Positions 59,320 to 64,000 of a DNA stretch of 64,000 bases are shown piece after piece. The notes below the pieces were generated by a model. The model worked only from the letters and a program-made list of their open reading frames with translations. It searched no databases and had not been told where the DNA came from. Origin of the DNA: Streptomyces sp. NBRC 110028 (GTDB taxonomy: Bacteria; Actinomycetota; Actinomycetes; Streptomycetales; Streptomycetaceae); contig NZ_BBUZ01000031.1 of NCBI RefSeq assembly GCF_001417735.1, positions 124,001 through 188,000 of the forward strand. The letters are read 5' to 3'. Position 1 is the first letter of the stretch. Every line of letters starts with the position of its first letter. A program made the translations under genes and the position numbers.

Positions 59320-60324
59320 TCAGACGTCGGCGCCGTCCCTGTCCCGGCCCCGGCCCTTCTCGGCCTCGGCCTCCGCCAGAGCCTGCTTCTTCGAGGCGTA
59401 GAGGCTGGTGATCGTCGTGATCGCGAGCACCGCGCAGATCACGCCCAGCGACACCGGTATGGAGATCTGGGGGACGTGCACCCCGGACTCGTGCAGGGCG
59501 TGCAGCACCAGCTTGACGCCGATGAAGCCGAGGATGACCGACAGCCCGTACGACAGGTGGACCAGCTTCTTCAGCAGTCCGCCGATCAGGAAGTACAGCT
59601 GGCGCAGTCCCATCAGCGCGAAGGCGTTGGCGGTGAACACGATGTACGGGTCCTGGGTCAGACCGAAGATCGCGGGTATGGAGTCCAGCGCGAAGAGGAT
59701 GTCCGTGGTGCCGATCGCCAGCATGACGATCAGCATCGGCGTCATCAGCCGCTTGCCGTTCTCCATGATGAACAGCTTGGTGCCGTGGTACTGGTCGGTG
59801 GACGGGACGCGCTTCTCGACCGCCTTGAGCAGGCGGTTCTCCTCGAACTCCTCTTCCTCCTCATCGGAGCGCGCCTCCTGGATGAGCTTCCAGGCGGTCC
59901 AGATGAGGAAGGCGCCGAAGATGTAGAAGACCCAGGCGAAGGTCGAGATGATCGCGGCGCCGGCGGCGATGAAGACCGCGCGCAGCACGAGCGCGATCAG
60001 CACGCCCACCATCAGCACCCGCTGCTGATAGATCGTCGGCACCGAGAACTTCGCCATGATCAGGACGAAGACGAAGAGGTTGTCGACGCTCAGCGACTTC
60101 TCGGTGATGAAGCCCGCGAAGAACTCGCCGGACGGCTGGCCGCCCGCGAAGACCAGCAGCCCCAGCCCGAAGAGCCCGGCGAGGACGATCCACACGGTGG
60201 TCCAGATACCGGCCTCCTTGAGGGAGACCTCATGCGGTTTGCGGCCACCGATGAAGAAGTCGACAGCGATCAGAGCGCAGAGACCGACAATCGTCAGCCC
60301 CCACATGGCCACGGAAACGTCCAC
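59320..60324 (-). CDS. TerC/Alx-family membrane protein
   Basis: 334-residue TerC-type membrane protein with about eight to nine helices. Conserved membrane acidic motifs are FFIGGRKP, TEKSLSVDNLFVFVLIM and LFALDSIPAIFGLTQDPYIVFTANAFALMGLRQLYFL. This group exports manganese or supplies metal to exported proteins, and is linked to tellurite resistance with TerD. GTG 60324 has GGAGG 4 nt upstream. A 140-nt leader resembling a yybP-ykoY manganese riboswitch precedes it, supporting Mn-dependent control. C-terminal tail is Lys/Glu/Arg-rich. Confidence 0.92.
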   Translation of the reverse strand: MDVSVAMWGLTIVGLCALIAVDFFIGGRKPHEVSLKEAGIWTTVWIVLAGLFGLGLLVFAGGQPSGEFFAGFITEKSLSVDNLFVFVLIMAKFSVPTIYQQRVLMVGVLIALVLRAVFIAAGAAIISTFAWVFYIFGAFLIWTAWKLIQEARSDEEEEEFEENRLLKAVEKRVPSTDQYHGTKLFIMENGKRLMTPMLIVMLAIGTTDILFALDSIPAIFGLTQDPYIVFTANAFALMGLRQLYFLIGGLLKKLVHLSYGLSVILGFIGVKLVLHALHESGVHVPQISIPVSLGVICAVLAITTITSLYASKKQALAEAEAEKGRGRDRDGADV

Positions 60325-60362
60325 GGATCCTCCGGCATTCGTACGGCAATTTCAGCGTCGTC

Positions 60363-60493
60363 GCTGCCGGAGGTCTCTTCCGCCCGGGCTCGCGCCACGG
60401 ACCGGTACCCCGGGACCGCGCCCGACCCGACTCAAGGTGCTCGGGCGCGGCCCGTGATGACGGGAACACCGCTAAGGAGTACTCCCCTCCGCG
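60363..60493 (-). ncRNA. yybP-ykoY-like manganese riboswitch upstream of terC
   Basis: Read leftward the leader begins GCGGAGGGGAGTACTCC (from 60492), contains long paired arms (GCGCCCGAG...GTCGGGCGCG), and ends CGGAAGAGACCTCCGGC (about 60368-60384). The GGGGAGTA 5' segment and the GAGACC 3' loop are the conserved elements of the manganese-sensing yybP-ykoY family, whose usual target genes include TerC/Alx proteins. Recognition is by eye, so a covariance-model score is needed. Confidence 0.55.
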
Positions 60494-60617
60494 TAAAGAA
60501 GAGTACAGGAAAACCCATGAAAGAGTAAAGAAAAAGGCAAATACCAAGCTCAGGCCGGGTTCTGACGGGGTGACGGGCGCTTGGTGATCTTCGGTCGGAC
60601 GTAGACGATCTTCGCGA

Positions 60618-62594
60618 TCAGCGTCCGTACGCCTGCCGGGCCCGCCCCACCTGATCCAGCACCTGCCGCAGTACCCCGCTGCCGGCCGGGACCAGCGACG
60701 GCTCGTACGTCCAGGCGTGGCCGACCCAGGGATCCGCGAGGTGATCGTCGGCGACCGGAGTGATCCGCAGCAGGGAGCGCCACAGCGGGTCCAGCACCGG
60801 CCCGTAGGCCTGCGCGTCCTCCCGGTCGGCGACCATCATCAGATGCACCCCGGCCGAGGGCCCCTCGTCGGCGAGATAGCGCAGCTGGGTCACGGCCCGG
60901 TCGTCGAACCCGTGCGGGAAGTCGTGGACGATCAGCAGCTGCTGGGCGAGGTCCAGGTCGGGCGGCAGCGCGTCGGTGGCCCCGCTGCGGATCGCCATCT
61001 GCACCAGGTCGACGCGCCGGATCAGCGCGGCGAGCACCGAGGACACCCCCGCCGCCCCGGCCGCGGGCGGCTCACGCAGCGCACCGGACGACAGCAGCGG
61101 GGCCAGCGACGCCGCGGCCGAGCCCGCCGGGTCGATCACCCGCACCGCGAACTCGTCCACCGGATGCACCGCCAGCAGCCGCGCCGCGTGCGCCACCGCC
61201 GTCTCGGCGGCCAGCCCGCGCAGCTCACCGGAGTCCAGCAGCGCGCCGCGGGCCGAGCCGGTGCGCCCCGCGTCGATCCACAGACCGCGCTCCAGCGGCA
61301 GCCGCACCAGCATGGGGATGCGCAGATCGGTGCGCTCCGGAAGGTGCAGATCCCCCAGGCGCAGTGCCATCGGGATCTCCATCGGCACCTGGTAGCCCTG
61401 CCAGACCGGGCTGTCCCAGCGGGCGTACGCGGGCGGCAGCGCGGGCTCGACCACCTCGGACTCGGCGGCCAGCTGCGCCAGGTCGCGGTCGAGGGCGGCC
61501 CGGGCCTGCTCCACCAGACCGGCCTGCTTGGCGCGGGCCTGCGCACGGGCGGCGTCGGCCGCGGGACCGACCCGGGTGCGGGGGTCGGAGAGCACCTTGT
61601 CCAGCTCCTGCTCCATCCGGGATTCGGCGAAGTCGACGGCGCTGCGATAGGCGGCCGCGGTGCGGGCCAGGTCCTCGAACATGCCCCAGACCTGGTTGTA
61701 GAGCCGCTCGTCCATGGTCCAGCCGGAGGCGTCACCCGCGACGGGCCTCGCGGGCTCCCCGGGCGGGGCGGGCGGCGCGGTGGGCGGGGGCGTGGGCGGC
61801 GCGGCGGTACGGCGCCGGGGGTGCCGGTAGTCGACCCGCCCGCCCGGAGCCGTGCCGCCCGCCGGGGACGGCGGCTGCGCGGCGGCCGGAGGCCCCGCCT
61901 GGGCCTGTGACGGGGTCTGGGGCGGGGCCTGTGACGGGGTCTGGGGCGGGGCGTCCGGTGCGGGCCCTGCGCCCGCCGTGGCCGTACGCATCCGGCCGTC
62001 GTCCCCGGCGGCACGCGGCGGGGGCTGGGCCACCGAGCGGGCCACGCCGCGCGCCACCGCGTCGTTGATCTCGGCGGCCAGCCCGGCGGCCCGGGACAGC
62101 CCCTGGTCCCGCAGCATCTCGGCCAGCCCGCCCGCGTACCCCTGGCCCACCGCGCGCACCTTCCAGACGCCCTGCCTGCGGTACAGCTCCAGGGCGATCA
62201 CCGCGGACTCCGCGTCCAGGTCGGTGATGGTGTAACCGGCCACCCCGGTGCCATCCAGGCCGGTGACGACGACGGACGGCGCGGCCATGGCGCCGAACCG
62301 GGCCGGGCCACCGGACTCGCTCACCAGGGCGAGCAGCACATGCACCCGGTGGACGCCCTCGGGCAGCGCGTCGAGGTCGACGGCGAGCCGGTGGTCGGCC
62401 GCCGCCTGTTTGGACACTTCGACGCCGGGCAGCTGCGGCGAGGCGGGGTGCGCGACCCACTCGGCGCCCCGCACCGTGCCCCGCTCGTCCCCGAGTGTCG
62501 CCCCGGCCACGATCGGATTGCCCGCCGAGATCCGGATCTCCAAACGGGTCTGGGGCAGCGGGTGGTTCTGCCCACGGACCAGCTCGGCCGTCAT
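60618..62594 (-). CDS. TerD domain fused to degenerate FtsK/HerA-like domain
   Basis: 658-residue multidomain protein. Residues 1-165 are a TerD domain (TRLEIRISAGNPIVAGATL, SESGGPARFGAM, ALELYRRQGVWKVRAVGQGYAGGLAEML). A Pro/Gln/Ala linker (about 195-285) contains DNA repeats. A helical segment (about 290-395) follows, then an FtsK-like fold (about 395-658) in which the Walker A position reads AGRTGSARGAL and Walker B LLIVHDFPHGFDD, so ATP hydrolysis is doubtful. Such fusions belong to the Ter stress network. It lies between terC and terD on the same strand. Confidence 0.8.
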   Translation of the reverse strand: MTAELVRGQNHPLPQTRLEIRISAGNPIVAGATLGDERGTVRGAEWVAHPASPQLPGVEVSKQAAADHRLAVDLDALPEGVHRVHVLLALVSESGGPARFGAMAAPSVVVTGLDGTGVAGYTITDLDAESAVIALELYRRQGVWKVRAVGQGYAGGLAEMLRDQGLSRAAGLAAEINDAVARGVARSVAQPPPRAAGDDGRMRTATAGAGPAPDAPPQTPSQAPPQTPSQAQAGPPAAAQPPSPAGGTAPGGRVDYRHPRRRTAAPPTPPPTAPPAPPGEPARPVAGDASGWTMDERLYNQVWGMFEDLARTAAAYRSAVDFAESRMEQELDKVLSDPRTRVGPAADAARAQARAKQAGLVEQARAALDRDLAQLAAESEVVEPALPPAYARWDSPVWQGYQVPMEIPMALRLGDLHLPERTDLRIPMLVRLPLERGLWIDAGRTGSARGALLDSGELRGLAAETAVAHAARLLAVHPVDEFAVRVIDPAGSAAASLAPLLSSGALREPPAAGAAGVSSVLAALIRRVDLVQMAIRSGATDALPPDLDLAQQLLIVHDFPHGFDDRAVTQLRYLADEGPSAGVHLMMVADREDAQAYGPVLDPLWRSLLRITPVADDHLADPWVGHAWTYEPSLVPAGSGVLRQVLDQVGRARQAYGR

Positions 62595-62670
62595 CGTGCG
62601 TCCCCCTCGTTGTGTTCCGTTGTGCGTTCCGTTGTGCGCGTGGTGGTGTGCGGACCGTGCCGCGTGAGCG

Positions 62671-62707
62671 CGTCGGCCCGGTGGGCATGCGCACCACCGG
62701 GCCGACG
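62671..62707 (-). terminator. hairpin after terD
   Basis: CGTCGGCCCGGTG (62671-62683) and CACCGGGCCGACG (62695-62707) are a perfect 13-bp stem with an 11-nt loop, 15 bp past the terD stop and upstream of the TerD-fusion gene. Confidence 0.75.
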
Positions 62708-62722
62708 GGAGAACCGCTCCGC

Positions 62723-63301
62723 TTACAGGTGCGGCACCATGTGCGGCATCAGGTCCTGGAAGGTGCGCCCGTTGGCGGGCTCGCCCACGGCCTTCATCTG
62801 CCAGGCGCCGCCCGCGCGCTGCACGATGGCCATGATCTGTGCGGTGTACTGCCCGCCGCCGGTGAGGGTGTAGCGGGCCAGCTCCTGGCCGTTGGTCTCG
62901 TCGACGAGCCGGCAGAACGCGTTCTGCACCTCGGCGAAGGTCTGGCCGGTGAAGGAGTTCACGGTGAAGACGATCTGGTCGATGTGCACCGGCACCCGCT
63001 GCAGGTCGACGAGGATCGCCTCGTCGTCGCCGCCCTGCCCGGCGCCGCCGACCAGGTTGTCGCCGGTGTGGCGCACCGAGCCGTCGTCGCTCACCAGATG
63101 ACGGAAGAAGACGACGTCGGTCGGTTGCTTGTCGGCGAAGAGCACCGCCGACGCGTCGAGGTCGATCTCACGGGTGCGGGAGCCGAACAGTCCGCGGCGG
63201 GGCGCCGCCTGCCAGCCCAGTCCCATCCGCACCGCGGTCAGGGTGCCCCCGTCGGCCTTCTGCAGGCTGATGGCCTGTCCCTTGGACATGTTGACCGTCA
63301 C
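62723..63301 (-). CDS. terD: TerD-family protein
   Basis: 192-residue single-domain TerD. KGQAISLQKADGGTLTAVRMGLGWQ (about 7-31), REIDLDASAVLFA, VRHTGDNLVGGAGQGGDDEAILVDLQRVP with the calcium-binding acidic cluster, and VNSFTGQTFAEVQNAFCRL are signatures. GTG 63301. It is close in sequence to the second domain of the 402-residue double-TerD protein, and with terC forms the likely core of a metal or membrane-stress response. Confidence 0.93.
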   Translation of the reverse strand: MTVNMSKGQAISLQKADGGTLTAVRMGLGWQAAPRRGLFGSRTREIDLDASAVLFADKQPTDVVFFRHLVSDDGSVRHTGDNLVGGAGQGGDDEAILVDLQRVPVHIDQIVFTVNSFTGQTFAEVQNAFCRLVDETNGQELARYTLTGGGQYTAQIMAIVQRAGGAWQMKAVGEPANGRTFQDLMPHMVPHL

Positions 63302-63497
63302 GCGCTGTCCCTACTCTCGTCTCTCGGTTTCCCCGTGGCCACCGACGCGGCGCGGCCGCGGCCGCGCCGTGTGCACGGCCCTCCCGAAACCCTATGCACG
63401 GCCGCGGGGACTCCGGCCAGGCGAGCGGGCTTTTGTGTCGGTGTTGCAACACAGCGGGACCACAGCGGAACCTCAGCGAGCCCAACCGCCCCAGGAG

Positions 63498-64000
63498 TCA
63501 GGACAGCCCGGCCTCCCTCATCTGCCGCAGCTCCTTCTTCAGCTCCCCGACCTCGTCCCGCAGCCGGGCCGCGACCTCGAACTGGAGCTCCGCCGCCGCG
63601 GCCCTCATCCGGGCGGTCATCTCCTCGATCAGCTCGGCCAGTTCGGCGGCCGGACGGTCGGTCAGCGCGCCGTCCCCGGCTCCCTTCGCGGCCTTGCCGC
63701 CCGGCTTGTGGGAGGCCAGGGCGGGCACCGGCGCCTTCGCCTGCCCCTTGCCCTTGTCCGCCGACTTGCGGTAGCCGGTTTCCAGCAGCTCCTTGGTGTC
63801 GATCTCCTCGCGCGCGAGGGTCGCCACGATGTCGCCGATCTTCTTACGGAGGGGCTGCGGGTCGATCCCGTTCTTCTCGTTGAACGCGATCTGCTTCTCC
63901 CGGCGGCGGTTGGTCTCGTCGATGGCCTTCTCCATCGCCGGGGTGACCTTGTCGGCGTACATGTGCACCTGGCCCGAGACGTTACGGGCGGCGCGGCCGA
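63498..64000 (-). CDS. uvrB: excinuclease ABC subunit UvrB (3' part)
   Basis: C-terminal 167 codons of UvrB, the damage-verifying helicase; the rest lies beyond the right edge. GRAARNVSGQVHMYADKVTPAMEKAIDETNRRREKQIAFNEKNGIDPQPLRKKI is the end of helicase domain, and ELAELIEEMTARMRAAAAELQFEVAARLRDEVGELKKEL the UVR domain that docks on UvrC. A Lys/Ala/Gly linker separates them. With uvrA and uvrC in this window, all three Uvr excinuclease genes lie within 14 kb. Confidence 0.95.
   Translation of the reverse strand, partial: GRAARNVSGQVHMYADKVTPAMEKAIDETNRRREKQIAFNEKNGIDPQPLRKKIGDIVATLAREEIDTKELLETGYRKSADKGKGQAKAPVPALASHKPGGKAAKGAGDGALTDRPAAELAELIEEMTARMRAAAAELQFEVAARLRDEVGELKKELRQMREAGLS

Overview
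The window is a high-GC actinobacterial chromosome segment, almost certainly Streptomyces. Evidence: very strong third-position GC bias, GTG/TTG starts, two genes with the rare TTA (bldA) codon, whiA, WhiJ-like XRE/DUF397 loci, SufR-controlled suf genes, and a core gene order (suf - ABC - ctaA - ctaB - tkt/tal/zwf/opcA/pgl - pgi - secG/tpiA/pgk/gap - whiA/yvcK/rapZ/uvrC - uvrA - terC - uvrB) that matches, from memory, the SCO19xx region of S. coelicolor.

Layout. (1) 1-13.7 kb is an accessory, rearranged region: a partial secreted tripeptidyl aminopeptidase facing a MerR regulator across a 22-bp perfect inverted repeat; a WhiJ-like set (DUF397, XRE/DUF5753, HATPase) ending in an EACC1 conflict-system gene; then a 3.2-kb insert bounded by 203-bp perfect direct repeats of the EACC1 3' end. 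The insert carries a small bldA-type gene, a DUF6879 gene, a second XRE regulator, and a 43-residue Asp/Pro-rich peptide translationally coupled to a PIMT-like methyltransferase, which resembles an imiditide-type RiPP operon. Next come a MerR-HEAT/HEAT pair with its own MerR-type promoter, a scar of truncated genes (MmyB-type regulator and aldo/keto reductase cut at one junction), a double-TerD protein, a VapBC-like toxin-antitoxin pair, and a methyltransferase stub abutting an LLM oxidoreductase.

(2) 13.7-21.4 kb holds a Tat-exported PhoX-type phosphatase and a secreted endonuclease/phosphatase-fold nuclease, both with PHO-box-like repeats upstream (phosphate scavenging), an unrecognised acidic protein between them, dapD (lysine/peptidoglycan precursor), and an SMR pump with its TetR regulator. 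(3) 21.4-28.0 kb is the suf Fe-S assembly operon sufR-B-D-(Rieske)-C-S-U-T, running leftward from a SufR-type operator that overlaps the sufR start codon and ending in a 27-bp hairpin. (4) 28.2-33.7 kb has an ABC exporter, heme A synthase, an amidohydrolase, a small conserved protein and heme O synthase (cytochrome oxidase cofactor supply). (5) 34.1-40.9 kb is the pentose-phosphate operon tkt-tal-zwf-opcA-pgl behind a SigR-like promoter; pgi converges on it. (6) 42.8-46.8 kb has an RbpA paralogue, secG and the lower-glycolysis set tpiA, pgk, gap. (7) 47.4-52.5 kb is the tightly overlapped uvrC-rapZ-yvcK-whiA block. (8) 52.5-64 kb has a Rieske lipoprotein, a LacI/PfkB sugar-kinase pair with a 34-bp palindromic operator, uvrA with a Lys-rich tail, an MBL hydrolase, terC behind a manganese-riboswitch-like leader, a TerD/degenerate FtsK-like fusion, terD, and the 3' end of uvrB.

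All calls come from reading the sequence and the supplied translations; no database search was possible. No tRNA, rRNA, CRISPR array, transposase or integrase was seen.
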